Of a stretch of 64,000 bases of DNA, positions 25,065 to 33,163 are shown one piece after another; positions within the stretch are counted from its first letter, which is position 1; each line of letters starts with the position of its first letter. The notes under the pieces are model-generated. The model worked only from the letters and a program-made list of their open reading frames with translations. It was not told the origin of the DNA and ran no database searches. A program made the position numbers and the translations under genes. Source of the DNA: CAZTVF01 sp964616985 (GTDB lineage: Bacteria > Planctomycetota > Phycisphaerae > SM23-33); assembly GCA_964616985.1 (NCBI GenBank), contig CAZTVF010000011.1:1-64000 (forward strand), written 5' to 3'.

Positions 25065-25111
25065 CCCGCCGCTAACGCGGCGGGCTACCATCTTGCGCCC
25101 CTGGCGGGGCG
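25065..25111 (-). repeat. Right inverted repeat of the second Y1 element
   Basis: Reverse-complement match to 24455-24501 with about five differences, mostly in hairpin loops. It lies about 58 bases upstream of the transposase start codon. Confidence 0.78.
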
Positions 25112-25113
25112 AC

Positions 25114-25155
25114 CGTGAGCGACCGTTTTTCCTGGCACAGGAAAAACGTCGCTCA
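25114..25155. other. Hairpin next to the Y1 element
   Basis: Arms GTGAGCGAC-CGTTTTTCCT and AGGAAAAACGTCGCTCAC around a 4-base loop, with one unpaired base. It begins two bases outside the right inverted repeat. The remaining bases to 25386 hold a weak CTACTTTCTACTTTC tandem motif and no recognisable gene. Confidence 0.6.
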
Positions 25156-25386
25156 CAGAGCGGGAGGAAGTAGTGAGTAGAGGAGAAATGCGGCTGACGC
25201 CTGGACCACGGCCCCGCCCACAGCCGTTGCCTTGGCTTCTCCCGCGGTCTACTTTCTACTTTCTGAGCGACGCCACCCCTCCCCAACCTTTCGCCTCGGC
25301 GATTGTCCTATCATGTATCGGTGACGTAGACCCGATGCAGCCGACGAACGTAGTAAGTGCCACGTTCAGAAGGGCGAAGGAAAACC

Positions 25387-25785
25387 ATGAAAGCAGTATT
25401 GGCAGTTCTTGGCGGTGTTGTCGTAGCGGGAACCCTCCTCCTGGCGGGATGCCGCGAGCACGAGCGTAAGACGGTCGTGGTGGAACGCGAACACCATCCC
25501 GTCGCAGCCCAAGGGCGCACGGTCGTTCATGAACGGCCCGTCGTTGAGCAGCGAGAGGTCCTTGTCGTGCGCGAGGCCCCGCCGCGCGAAGTGGTCGAAG
25601 TCATCCCCCCGCCGCCGTCCCGCGAACACGTGTGGGTCACCGGGTATTATTCGTACAGCGGCCATCGCTACACCTGGGTCCGCGGCCACTACGAGATGCC
25701 GCCCCGCCACGGCGCCCGTTGGGAACCCCACCGCTGGACGCAGCAGCGCGACGGCTGGCGCCACGAGAGCGGCGGCTGGCGGTAA
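25387..25785 (+). CDS. Small lipoprotein with YXWXXGXY-type repeats
   Basis: 132 residues. The signal peptide MKAVLAVLGGVVVAGTLLLAGC ends in an LAGC lipobox (lipidated Cys22; shown here split: MKAVLAVLGG then VVVAGTLLLAGC). The middle is charged and valine-rich (KTVVVEREHH, EQREVLVVREAPPREVVEV). The C-terminal third has aromatic repeats HVWVTGYYSYSGHRY and TWVRGHYEMPP, like the short tryptophan/glycine repeats of envelope lipoproteins. Function unknown. GAAGGAAAACC provides the ribosome site. Confidence 0.7.
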   Translation: MKAVLAVLGGVVVAGTLLLAGCREHERKTVVVEREHHPVAAQGRTVVHERPVVEQREVLVVREAPPREVVEVIPPPPSREHVWVTGYYSYSGHRYTWVRGHYEMPPRHGARWEPHRWTQQRDGWRHESGGWR

Positions 25786-25803
25786 GCCTGCTTTTGATAT
25801 TCG

Positions 25804-25838
25804 GCGTCAGGTCTCCTATAAGTCATAGGAGACCTGAC
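25804..25838 (+). promoter_or_regulatory. Perfect hairpin covering the ribosome-binding site of the TauE/SafE gene
   Basis: A 15-bp perfect stem, CGTCAGGTCTCCTAT and ATAGGAGACCTGACG, with loop AAGTC. The AGGAG inside the right arm is the ribosome site of the ATG at 25840, so folding would mask it. It could equally be a dispersed palindrome or an operator; only the geometry is seen. Confidence 0.5.
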
Positions 25839-25839
25839 G

Positions 25840-26616
25840 ATGAATCCATACTGGATCGCCCTCACCGGCGGACTGCTTGCCTTCGCCCACTGTATGGGCA
25901 TGTGCGGACCGCTGGCGGTTCATGTATCCCAGGGCGGCCGACGCGCAGCCCTGGCCCGCCAGCTGCTGTGGCACGCGGGACGGATCTCGACATACGTCTT
26001 TCTTGGCGCCTTGGCCGGGTTCGCTGGCGACAGGCTCACCGCAGCGATCCAATCACCCGTCGTGCCCAAAGCCCTCGCCTTCGCCGCCGGGACCGTCATG
26101 ATCCTCATGGGCCTGGCCATGCTGGGCCTGCTGCCGTGGCGGATGGGCAAGAGCGCCGTTGCGCCGGCCGGGCCTGACGCCGCCTCGCCCACGTTCATCC
26201 AGGGCCTGTTCGGGCAGTTCTTCACCCATCCCAGCCCCGCGGCCGCGTTCGTGCTCGGCCTGGGCACGGGCCTGCTGCCCTGCCCCATCGTGTGGGGCTT
26301 CCTGGCGATGGCGGTGCACGAACGCTCGGTGCCGTCGGGCATGCTGATCATGGCCGCCATGGGCGCGGGCACCGTCTGGTCGCTGCTGGCCCTGGGCCTC
26401 ACGGGCCAGGCCCTCAGGATGCGACTGCGGAAGTGGGCCGCACCACTGGCCGGATGCGTGGTCATCGCCATGGGCGCCGCCACCATGCTGCGCGGCACCG
26501 ATGCATTCCACGGCATCCTCGGCTGTCACACGGGCGAGGCGTGCTCGCATTCGGCGGCATCGCCCGCCTCGCAGCCCGCGCGCGACTGCTGCGGCAACGA
26601 TCCGGGGCGGCCATGA
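25840..26616 (+). CDS. TauE/SafE-family membrane protein (UreH-like), linked to copper ATPase
   Basis: 258 residues, about six membrane helices. It starts WIALTGGLLAFAHCMGMCGPLAV, whose H-C-x2-MC cluster is typical of the 'sulfite exporter TauE/SafE' subgroup that neighbours FixI/CcoI copper ATPases. A second GLLPCPIVWGFLAMA block gives the two-fold repeat. The C-terminus is rich in His and Cys (CHTGEACSH, DCCG), suggesting metal binding. It overlaps the ATPase gene by four bases (ATGA). Inference: part of copper delivery to the cbb3 oxidase encoded 6 kb away. Confidence 0.82.
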   Translation: MNPYWIALTGGLLAFAHCMGMCGPLAVHVSQGGRRAALARQLLWHAGRISTYVFLGALAGFAGDRLTAAIQSPVVPKALAFAAGTVMILMGLAMLGLLPWRMGKSAVAPAGPDAASPTFIQGLFGQFFTHPSPAAAFVLGLGTGLLPCPIVWGFLAMAVHERSVPSGMLIMAAMGAGTVWSLLALGLTGQALRMRLRKWAAPLAGCVVIAMGAATMLRGTDAFHGILGCHTGEACSHSAASPASQPARDCCGNDPGRP

Positions 26617-28961
26617 CCTCCGCCGCGCGCTGCGCCCACTGCGGCCTGCCCATTCCCGCCGCCCGCCCTGCCGCCCGCGGGGGCGGCGATGCCGTCTTCT
26701 GCTGCTATGGCTGCTACCTCGTCAGCCGCATCATCGGCTCGCACGACGGAGGCGGCGGCCGCACGTGGAGCATACTTCGCCTGGGCCTGGGCGCATTCCT
26801 GTCGATGGAAGTGATGATGGTCTCGCTGCTGCTGTACACCGGCACGGTGGAGGCCGAAGCGGAGACGATCTTCCGCTGGATCCTCCTGGCCACGTCCACC
26901 CCGGCGATGGCGATCCTGGGATACCCCTTTCTCATCGGGGCCGCGGGCGAGGCCCGGCGCAGGCGGCTGAGCCTGCAGACGCTGATCGCCGTGGGATCCT
27001 TCGCCGCCTACGCCGCCAGCGTCGCCGCCACCATCAGCGGCCGCGGCTTCATCTACTATGACACCGCCACGATGCTGCTGGCCCTGGTGACGTTCGGGCG
27101 CGTGATCGAGTCGTCCGCCAAGGCCCGGGCGGGCTCGCTGCTGCGGAGCCTGGAGACCCTGCTGCCGCCCAGAGCCTTGCGCCAGGATGCGGGCCGCCTG
27201 GCGGAGGTGGCGCCTGCGGAGCTTCGTCGCGGCGACCTCCTGTACGTGCGGGCGGGCGAGCGATTCCCCGCCGACGGCGTCATCCGCAGCGGCAGCACGG
27301 TCATCGAGGAAGCGGCCTTCACCGGAGAATTCCTCCCTCGCTTCGCGGGCCCCGGCGACCGCGTTCTCGCCGGCACCGTCAACGGTCTGGGCGTCGTGAC
27401 GATCGAGGCCGAGGCCGTCGGCGAAGGCCTGCTACTGCGACGGCTCGTGCAGATGGTGGACGAGGCCCAGCAGCGGACGTCTTCGCTTCAGCGGCTGGCG
27501 GCGCGGGCAGCGACGGTGCTGACGCCGGCGGTGCTGCTGCTGGCGGCGGCGACGGCAACGATCCACCTGATCGCCGGCAATGCTGCGGGGGCGGCCCTGG
27601 CGGCCCTGGCGGTGCTGGTGGTGGCTTGCCCTTGCGCGATGGGCATCGCCGCCCCGCTGGCCACCGTGCTGGCGATCGCGCTGGCAGCGCGGGCGGGCGT
27701 GCTCGTTCGCGGCGGGGACGTGCTCGAAAACGCCGGCCGCCTCACCACGCTCTTTCTGGACAAGACCGGCACCGTCACCACCGCCCAGCCGCAGGTGCAG
27801 TCGGTGACGGTCGCGGCCGGGCAGTCGGAGACCCGCGTGCTTTCGTGCCTCGCCGCCGTCGAATCGCTCAGCGGGCACACGCTCGCACGCGCCATCGTCG
27901 GCGAGGCCCTGCGCCGCGGGCTGACGCCCGGCCTGGCCTGGGACGTGCAGGTCTTCCCCGGCCAGGGCATCAGCGGGCGCGTCACCTGCGACGGACAAAC
28001 GTGCGACGTTCGCGCCGGTTCGGCCGCGTTCGTCGCCCGCAACGGCCCTATGGAGTGCGGCGGCGACCCTATGGAGTGCGGCGGCAACGACGCCGCTTTG
28101 GATCGACAGCACCACAAAGCTTCGGGGCAACCGGCACCCGAACATGCTTTTGGCCCTGCGGGCCTAAAAGCATGGCACCCTGCTGCGGGCCTAGAAGCAT
28201 CTCGCCCCGCTACGGGCCTGGAAGCATGGGACCCCGCTGCCGATCCGGCCACGATCATCCACGTCGCCATCGACGGATCGCCGGCCGGCTGCGTCACCGT
28301 GACCGACGCCCTCCGCCCCGATGCCGCCGAATCGATCGCGCGTCTGCATGGCATGGGCGTGCGAACCGTCCTGCTCTCCGGCGACCGCCAGGCCGCCGCC
28401 CGTGCCGCCGCGGCGGAACTGGGCATCGGCGATCTCCAGGCCCCGCGCCGGCCGCACGAGAAGATCGCGGCCATCGACGCCGCGCGCGCCGGCGGCGGCG
28501 TGATCGGCATGGCCGGCGACGGGGTGAACGACGCCCCCTCGCTCGCGGCGGCCGACGTGGGCTTCGCGCTGGCCTCCGGCAGCGACCTTGCCCGCCAGGC
28601 CGGCAACATCGTGCTGCTGGGCGAGGGCCTTTCGCAGATCCCCTGGCTGATCGCCCTGAGCCGCCGCACGCGGAAGCTCATCAAGCAGAATCTCGCCTGG
28701 GCCGTCGGGTACAACGCCATCGCCCTGGCCGCTGCCGCCGTCGGCTGGCTGCACCCCCTGCTGGCCGCCCTGGCCATGGTCGTCTCCAGCATCACCGTCC
28801 TGGGCAACTCCATGAAGATCGCCACCTTCCCCCGCGATGAACGCCAACCCCCGACACCCTCTGCCTCACCCTCGGCACAGTCTGTGTCACCCTCGGTGCC
28901 ACCCCCAAACTCGTTTGGGGGTGCGAAAACCGACGACTTGAGGACCGCCGAGAATTCCTGA
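26613..28961 (+). CDS. Heavy-metal P-type ATPase, FixI/CcoI-like, with in-frame repeat insertion
   Basis: Copper-type P1B ATPase of 782 residues, probably serving cbb3 oxidase assembly. The N-terminus has CAHCGLP...FCCYGC, a FixI-type zinc/copper-like motif, but then runs straight into the first helix; the usual HMA domain is absent. The transport motif is Cys339-Pro-Cys341, the phosphorylated Asp383 is in LDKTGTVT, and GDGVNDAP starts near 635. The nucleotide-domain HP motif reads GHT where HP is usual. Residues about 480-539 are encoded by repeat DNA (families E and A) inserted in frame. The last 35 or so residues after FPRDER are also low-complexity and read through a family-B palindrome. 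Confidence 0.88.
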   Translation: MTSAARCAHCGLPIPAARPAARGGGDAVFCCYGCYLVSRIIGSHDGGGGRTWSILRLGLGAFLSMEVMMVSLLLYTGTVEAEAETIFRWILLATSTPAMAILGYPFLIGAAGEARRRRLSLQTLIAVGSFAAYAASVAATISGRGFIYYDTATMLLALVTFGRVIESSAKARAGSLLRSLETLLPPRALRQDAGRLAEVAPAELRRGDLLYVRAGERFPADGVIRSGSTVIEEAAFTGEFLPRFAGPGDRVLAGTVNGLGVVTIEAEAVGEGLLLRRLVQMVDEAQQRTSSLQRLAARAATVLTPAVLLLAAATATIHLIAGNAAGAALAALAVLVVACPCAMGIAAPLATVLAIALAARAGVLVRGGDVLENAGRLTTLFLDKTGTVTTAQPQVQSVTVAAGQSETRVLSCLAAVESLSGHTLARAIVGEALRRGLTPGLAWDVQVFPGQGISGRVTCDGQTCDVRAGSAAFVARNGPMECGGDPMECGGNDAALDRQHHKASGQPAPEHAFGPAGLKAWHPAAGLEASRPATGLEAWDPAADPATIIHVAIDGSPAGCVTVTDALRPDAAESIARLHGMGVRTVLLSGDRQAAARAAAAELGIGDLQAPRRPHEKIAAIDAARAGGGVIGMAGDGVNDAPSLAAADVGFALASGSDLARQAGNIVLLGEGLSQIPWLIALSRRTRKLIKQNLAWAVGYNAIALAAAAVGWLHPLLAALAMVVSSITVLGNSMKIATFPRDERQPPTPSASPSAQSVSPSVPPPNSFGGAKTDDLRTAENS
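28052..28229. repeat. Repeat cluster inside the copper ATPase coding region
   Basis: Order: a double family-E unit (28052-28101, GGAGTGCGGCGGC twice, then CGCCGCTTTGG), a complete REP core in inverted orientation (28143-28174) and two degenerate half-REPs (ending near 28200 and 28229). The length keeps the reading frame open. It encodes a loop between the GSAAFVARNG strand and the HVAIDG strand of the nucleotide-binding domain. Confidence 0.85.
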
Positions 28962-29073
28962 CAGTACGCATTGGACGCCTGCTTCTGCCCTCCGCGTCAC
29001 CCTCGGTGCCACCCCCAAACTCGTTTGGGGGTGCGAAAACCGACGACTCGGAGATCATCGAGAATCCCTGACA
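28883..29073. repeat. Direct duplication containing family-B palindromes
   Basis: Two direct copies of roughly 80 bases (about 28883-28963 and 28993-29073), each with GTCACCCTCG, a perfect family-B hairpin (28896-28925 and 29006-29035), AAAACCGACGACT and AATCCCTGACAG-like ends. The first copy overlaps the 3' end of the ATPase gene and supplies its stop codon. Confidence 0.75.
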
Positions 29074-29112
29074 GGGGCGCGACCGGCGGCAAGTGGCCCT
29101 GCCAACGCACGA

Positions 29113-29226
29113 ACGTAAACATGCTTTCGCCCCTCCGGGGCCAAAAGCATGGCACCCGGGTGGGGCGAATCATTGCTTCGGCATGCCCCACGCGAGCATG
29201 CCGGCGCGAGTTACGCTTCGGCATGG
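29113..29226. repeat. REP copy A7 and family-G repeat
   Basis: REP core 29120-29151 in inverted orientation with GTAAA and GGCACCC flanks, followed at 29177-29226 by CTTCGGCATG...GCTTCGGCATGGC, a shorter relative of the element at 8948-9051. Apart from these and the family-B copies, the gap to 29282 shows nothing. Confidence 0.72.
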
Positions 29227-29282
29227 CACCCACGTGAGCTTCTGGAAGGCCACCACCCGATTGCCACGCATAGAGTTAGCTG

Positions 29283-30707
29283 ATGAGATTCAATCTTCCA
29301 TCCTCCGATGCGATCGTGATCGGCGCGGGGCCCAACGGGCTGGCCGCGGCGATCACGCTGGCGCAGGCGGGGGCGAAGGTGACCGTCCTGGAGACCATGG
29401 CCACCGTGGGCGGAGCGGCCCGCACGGCCCCGCTCACGCTGCCCCACTTCCTGCACGATGTCTGTTCCTCGGTACATCCATTGGCCGCGGGCTCGCCCGT
29501 CTTCGCGGCCTGGCCGCTCGAACGTCACGGTCTGCAATGGGTGCACCCTCCGGTGCCGCTGGCCCATCCCTTCGATGACGGAACGGCCGTGGCGCTGCAC
29601 CGCTCGCTGGCGGCCACCACCGAGGGCCTGGGCGGCAGTGCGGCCGCGTATGCCGACCTCGTGGGCCCGCTCGTTCGCCGCTGGGGAGAGGTCGTCGGCG
29701 ACCTGCTGGGGCCGCTGCACGTGCCCAGGCATCTGCAGCCGGGCCTGCACCTGGCCGTGTGGGGGCTGCGGTCGGCGATGGGGCTGGGGCGGCAGACGAT
29801 GACGAACCAGAAGGCCCGGGCGCTGCTGGCCGGGCTGGGCGCCCATTCGTGCATTCCGCTGGAGCACGTGCCGACGGCGGCGTTCGCGCTGATCCTGGCG
29901 GCGTCGGCCCACGCGGTGGGCTGGCCCTTCGCCCGCGGCGGCTCGCAGTCGATCCCCGACGCGCTGGCGGCGACGCTGCGCGAGCTGGGCGGCAGCATCC
30001 TGACGGGCTCGGCCGTGGAGTCGCTGGTCGACCTGCCGCCCGCGCGGGCAGTGCTGGCCGACCTGACGCCGGGGCCGCTGCTGGAGATCGCCGGCGGCCG
30101 CCTGGGGCCGCTCTATCGCAGGCGGCTGGCGCGATATCGATACGGCCCCGGGGCGTTCAAGATCGACTGGGCGCTGGAGGCCCCCATCCCGTGGCGGGCC
30201 GACCTGTGCCGCCAGGCCGGCACGGTGCATCTGGGCGGGCCGGCTGACGAGATCGCCGCCGCCGAGCAGCTTGTGTGGCAGGGCCTGTGCCCACGGCGGC
30301 CTTTCGTGATCCTCGCCCAACCGACGCTGTTCGACGCCTCGCGGGCCCCCGCCGGCAACCACACGGCCTGGGCCTACTGCCACGTTCCCAACGGGTCATC
30401 GCAGGACATGACCACCCGCATCGAGGCGCAGGTGGAACGCTTCGCCCCGGGTTTCAGCCGCCTGATCCTCGCCCGCAGCACGCGCGCGGCGTCGGAACTG
30501 GAGGCGTACAATCCCAACTGCGTCGGCGGCGACATCAACGGCGGCGCCGCCACGCTGCGACAGCTCTTCTTCCGCCCGGCGATGAAGCTCAATCCCTACC
30601 GCTGCGGGCGGGGGCTGTTCATCTGCTCCTCGGCCACCCCGCCCGGCGGCGGGGTCCACGGCCTGTGCGGCCACCACGCCGCCCTCGCCGCCCTGGCCGA
30701 GATGTAG
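29283..30707 (+). CDS. FAD-dependent oxidoreductase, phytoene-desaturase/PYROXD2-like
   Basis: 474 residues. The N-terminal dinucleotide-binding motif is AIVIGAGPNGLAAAITLAQAG (split: VIGAGPNGLAAAI), followed by VTVLETMATVGGAARTAPLT, the GGxxRT element of the CrtI/amine-oxidase superfamily. FARGGSQSIPDALAATLRELGG is the conserved middle block. The C-terminus ends LFICSSATPPGGGVHGLCG, the FAD-contacting segment. No carotenoid genes are near, so a desaturase role is not supported by context. It appears to be monocistronic. Confidence 0.85.
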   Translation: MRFNLPSSDAIVIGAGPNGLAAAITLAQAGAKVTVLETMATVGGAARTAPLTLPHFLHDVCSSVHPLAAGSPVFAAWPLERHGLQWVHPPVPLAHPFDDGTAVALHRSLAATTEGLGGSAAAYADLVGPLVRRWGEVVGDLLGPLHVPRHLQPGLHLAVWGLRSAMGLGRQTMTNQKARALLAGLGAHSCIPLEHVPTAAFALILAASAHAVGWPFARGGSQSIPDALAATLRELGGSILTGSAVESLVDLPPARAVLADLTPGPLLEIAGGRLGPLYRRRLARYRYGPGAFKIDWALEAPIPWRADLCRQAGTVHLGGPADEIAAAEQLVWQGLCPRRPFVILAQPTLFDASRAPAGNHTAWAYCHVPNGSSQDMTTRIEAQVERFAPGFSRLILARSTRAASELEAYNPNCVGGDINGGAATLRQLFFRPAMKLNPYRCGRGLFICSSATPPGGGVHGLCGHHAALAALAEM

Positions 30708-30838
30708 CCCGCGACGGTTGCACCACGTCCTCCTGAGCCCCGTCAGGAATGACCTCGCGGCGGCGCCTCTCGTTGGGTACTACGCGTGAGGATTTCGTTT
30801 TCGCTTTCGGCCTCAGGTAGCTGTGCGAATTGTTCAAG

Positions 30839-31588
30839 TCACCGTAGAGGCGATTCGCACTCACTCTCGCGTCGCTGATATAGTGTGATCTTCCAGTGCA
30901 GCTCAAACGAACTCAATGCAGCAAGCAAAGGGAACCCCACTATATGGCCCAATGTCCTGTGGAGGTTCGTCCCCGTCTGCTGCCTCGGCGTGCGGAAGGG
31001 GACATAGTGGACGGCCGGGTCATATGCCGGCAGAGCTAGCGGAGACAGAAGTCGCTCGTGCCGCAGCCAGTCTTCTTGGGAGAGAAACGGAGCAAAGGCA
31101 TTGATTGTCTCAATCTCTCGACTGGAGAAGTGAGCAGCCTGAATCTGATCCTCCGTATCCCGGACGATGATGTCCAGAAATATCCCAAGAACCGGCCATG
31201 ACACGAAGAAGCCGAGCATCCCATGTCCGGTGAGCCACCCCGATGAGCAGCTAACGAGGAAGATCAAGAGCAGTATCCAGGGCCCCAGCGGGCGCGGGAT
31301 CACCTCGAAGGGTCTGGCGACGAGGGCATAATCGGTCTTGAGAAAGGCGATCCAGCGGCGAAGACACTCCCACCCTTCAGGTGGCTGACATATCGGATGA
31401 TCAACGATGTCGTCGTAGAACAACCACAGCTGCCGGCCCACAATGTTAGCGTCGGGATCGGTCTTGCTCGACTTCTCAAGGAGGGCGTAGTCCAGATCAT
31501 ACGACTTGATCTCTCCCCGCATGAACGATGCGGCCGCATCGGCCAGCTTGTCTCTGAATGCTCTGTCCACCGGCATTGAAACCCTCAT
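30839..31588 (-). CDS. Unknown protein with two membrane helices
   Basis: 249 residues. The N-terminal part (about 1-90) is soluble, with FRDKLADAAASFMRGEIKSYD and FYDDIVDHPICQPPEGW. Two hydrophobic helices follow (ILLLIFLVSCSSGWL and GFFVSWPVLGIFLDIIV). A soluble tail runs to the end. No family was recognised. GC content and codon use are somewhat lower and looser than in neighbours, which may indicate foreign origin. The start could be either of two ATGs four codons apart; a longer extension to 31669 is unlikely. Confidence 0.5.
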   Translation of the reverse strand: MRVSMPVDRAFRDKLADAAASFMRGEIKSYDLDYALLEKSSKTDPDANIVGRQLWLFYDDIVDHPICQPPEGWECLRRWIAFLKTDYALVARPFEVIPRPLGPWILLLIFLVSCSSGWLTGHGMLGFFVSWPVLGIFLDIIVRDTEDQIQAAHFSSREIETINAFAPFLSQEDWLRHERLLSPLALPAYDPAVHYVPFRTPRQQTGTNLHRTLGHIVGFPLLAALSSFELHWKITLYQRRESECESPLR

Positions 31589-31758
31589 TGCGCTTTTGCC
31601 CTCTCTATCCTTGGCCAAGCAACATCCTGGGCAATCATCTGGCCAATTGCCGCCGAGAATCAGGCCCATGCGAGTATCGCCAAATCGCCCGCCGGGTCAA
31701 CCATCGATTCCCTTCGATCCGAATGGACATGTACAATGATTCGCGAAAGGTACATGCC

Positions 31759-32325
31759 ATGTCCAACATCATCGACGCAGCTGACATGCAAACCGCGATG
31801 CAGCAAGGCCGGCCGTGGGTACATCGCGAGGCGCAAAACCCGGCGTACGTCAACGTGCTGGCAATTGCCCTTCTTTTCACATCTCTGGCGGCCGGCGGAA
31901 TCGTCGTGCACGCAGCCAAGCTGTGGTGGCTGGCGATGATCGTGATGCTGCCGGGGGTGGTGTCCTTTCCGCTGGTTTTCGGCGGCATGCGCGTGGAGGT
32001 CTCGCCGCGTGGGCTGGTCGTGCGGGCAGGCATCGTGGGGCTGCGGCTGCTGCGAGTGCCGATTGATCAGATCGTCTCCGGCGAGGTGCAGGCCTTCCGC
32101 CCGCTGCCGGAATTCGGCGGCTGGGGCTATCGACTGGGCTGGCCTCGCTGGGCGACGCCCACGGGCCGCTGGCTCGTCTGGGCGTTCTACCTTCGCGGCT
32201 GCGTCGGTGTGAAGATCGCCCGCAGCAACGGTAGGGTCTACCTGATCGGCTCGGACAACCCCGAGCGGCTCATGGCAGTCATTCAGGCTGCGCGTGGGGC
32301 GACTGGGATGCCTACCGGCTACTGA
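31759..32325 (+). CDS. Membrane protein with a PH-like domain, unknown function
   Basis: 188 residues. Two adjacent hydrophobic segments (VNVLAIALLFTSLAAGGIVV and LWWLAMIVMLPGVVSFPLVF; each one helix) precede a soluble domain. That domain has MRVEVSPRGLVVRAGIVGLRLLRVPIDQI (seen in parts: VSPRGLVVRAG, VPIDQIVSGEVQ) and ends YLIGSDNPERLMAVIQAA. The strand order and final helix recall bacterial PH domains. AAAGG precedes the ATG. It is divergent from the preceding gene and convergent with the respiratory operon. Confidence 0.6.
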   Translation: MSNIIDAADMQTAMQQGRPWVHREAQNPAYVNVLAIALLFTSLAAGGIVVHAAKLWWLAMIVMLPGVVSFPLVFGGMRVEVSPRGLVVRAGIVGLRLLRVPIDQIVSGEVQAFRPLPEFGGWGYRLGWPRWATPTGRWLVWAFYLRGCVGVKIARSNGRVYLIGSDNPERLMAVIQAARGATGMPTGY

Positions 32326-32340
32326 CTACTGACCACCTGA

Positions 32341-32817
32341 CTACTTCTTCGCCAGCGATCGCACGTAGGCGACGAGATACCACCGGTGCTGGGGGAGGAT
32401 GGTGTACTCCATCACGGGCGTGTGGCCGATGCCGTTGAGGATGGCGTCGCGAAGTTGCTCGTCGCTGTAGGCCTGGATGCGGGCGGCGCGGAGGTCGGCC
32501 GGCGGCGGGAAGAAGCTCTGGCCGGCGAGGCCCTGGCCTTCGCCATCCGTGCCGTGGCAGAACACGCAGTAGTAGTGGTAATACGCCTGCCCCTTGTACA
32601 GGCGCTGCGGGTCGGCCATCGCCACCTCGCGGCGCGCGCCGGGCAGGTCCTGCACCGGCTGGGTTGCAGGCACCGCGCCGGCCGGCAGGGTCGGCAGCAC
32701 GGCCTGGTAGGCTCGGAAGGTGGGCTGCTCGATCATGTGCGGGCCGATGAACATCGCCGTGAACATGCCGCCCACGCCGAGCACTGCGATGGCAAAGATG
32801 ATCTTCCACTTCCTCAT
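32341..32817 (-). CDS. actE: Monohaem cytochrome c, ActE-like, alternative complex III region
   Basis: 158 residues. An N-terminal uncleaved-looking anchor (IIFAIAVLGVGGMFTAMFIG) is followed by one haem site CVFCHG near residue 85 and a distal methionine in TPVMEYT. It is the last gene of the minus-strand respiratory cluster. ACIII of other bacteria has a monohaem c subunit, ActE; this gene fits by size and context, although it is separated from actB-F by the cbb3 oxidase genes. It could instead feed the oxidase directly. Confidence 0.7.
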   Translation of the reverse strand: MRKWKIIFAIAVLGVGGMFTAMFIGPHMIEQPTFRAYQAVLPTLPAGAVPATQPVQDLPGARREVAMADPQRLYKGQAYYHYYCVFCHGTDGEGQGLAGQSFFPPPADLRAARIQAYSDEQLRDAILNGIGHTPVMEYTILPQHRWYLVAYVRSLAKK

Positions 32818-32865
32818 GCGTTCATCCTACGGCTCAATGCGGGTGCTCTTGGGTTCCTGGTTGAT

Positions 32866-33159
32866 CTACTGGCCCCGGTTGGGGTCGAGCATCTGTTGCC
32901 GCCGCTGGTCGCTGCCGGGCTGGCTGGCTGCCTCGGGCAGCGGCACGATCTGCGGAGGCGGCGGGTGCCGCTGCCCCGATGAGGTGGTGTATTCCGACTC
33001 GCCCGGGGCGTCAGGCAGTTGCCCGAAGTCGAACCTTCGCTGGCCCTCGGGCACCAGCGCGTACGTCGCCAGCCCCCAGCCGATCAGCGTCACCGACAGC
33101 AGGAGCAGGATGCCCCAGCCCTTGGCCTGGCTGATGAATTTCAGTTCCTGGAACGCCAT
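32866..33159 (-). CDS. Small membrane protein in the ACIII-cbb3 cluster
   Basis: 97 residues. One hydrophobic helix (GWGILLLLSVTLIGWGLATYAL) near the N-terminus; the remainder is a proline- and glutamine-rich, probably periplasmic tail. No family recognised. It lies four bases after the preceding gene, so it is likely co-transcribed with the oxidase genes. Confidence 0.6.
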   Translation of the reverse strand: MAFQELKFISQAKGWGILLLLSVTLIGWGLATYALVPEGQRRFDFGQLPDAPGESEYTTSSGQRHPPPPQIVPLPEAASQPGSDQRRQQMLDPNRGQ

Positions 33160-33163
33160 AGTC

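Larger units (their letters stand above)
24455..25111 (-). mobile_element. IS200/RAYT-like element with 47-bp inverted repeats
   Basis: A Y1 transposase gene on the minus strand is bounded by inverted repeats of 47 bases (24455-24501 and 25065-25111) that agree at about nine positions in ten. Each arm holds two hairpins, CGCCCC..GGGGCG and CCCGCCGC..GCGGCGGG. An additional GCCCC..GGGGC hairpin sits just inside each end (about 24523 and 25025). Classical IS200 elements lack such long inverted repeats; the layout is closer to REPIN-RAYT. Confidence 0.75.
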
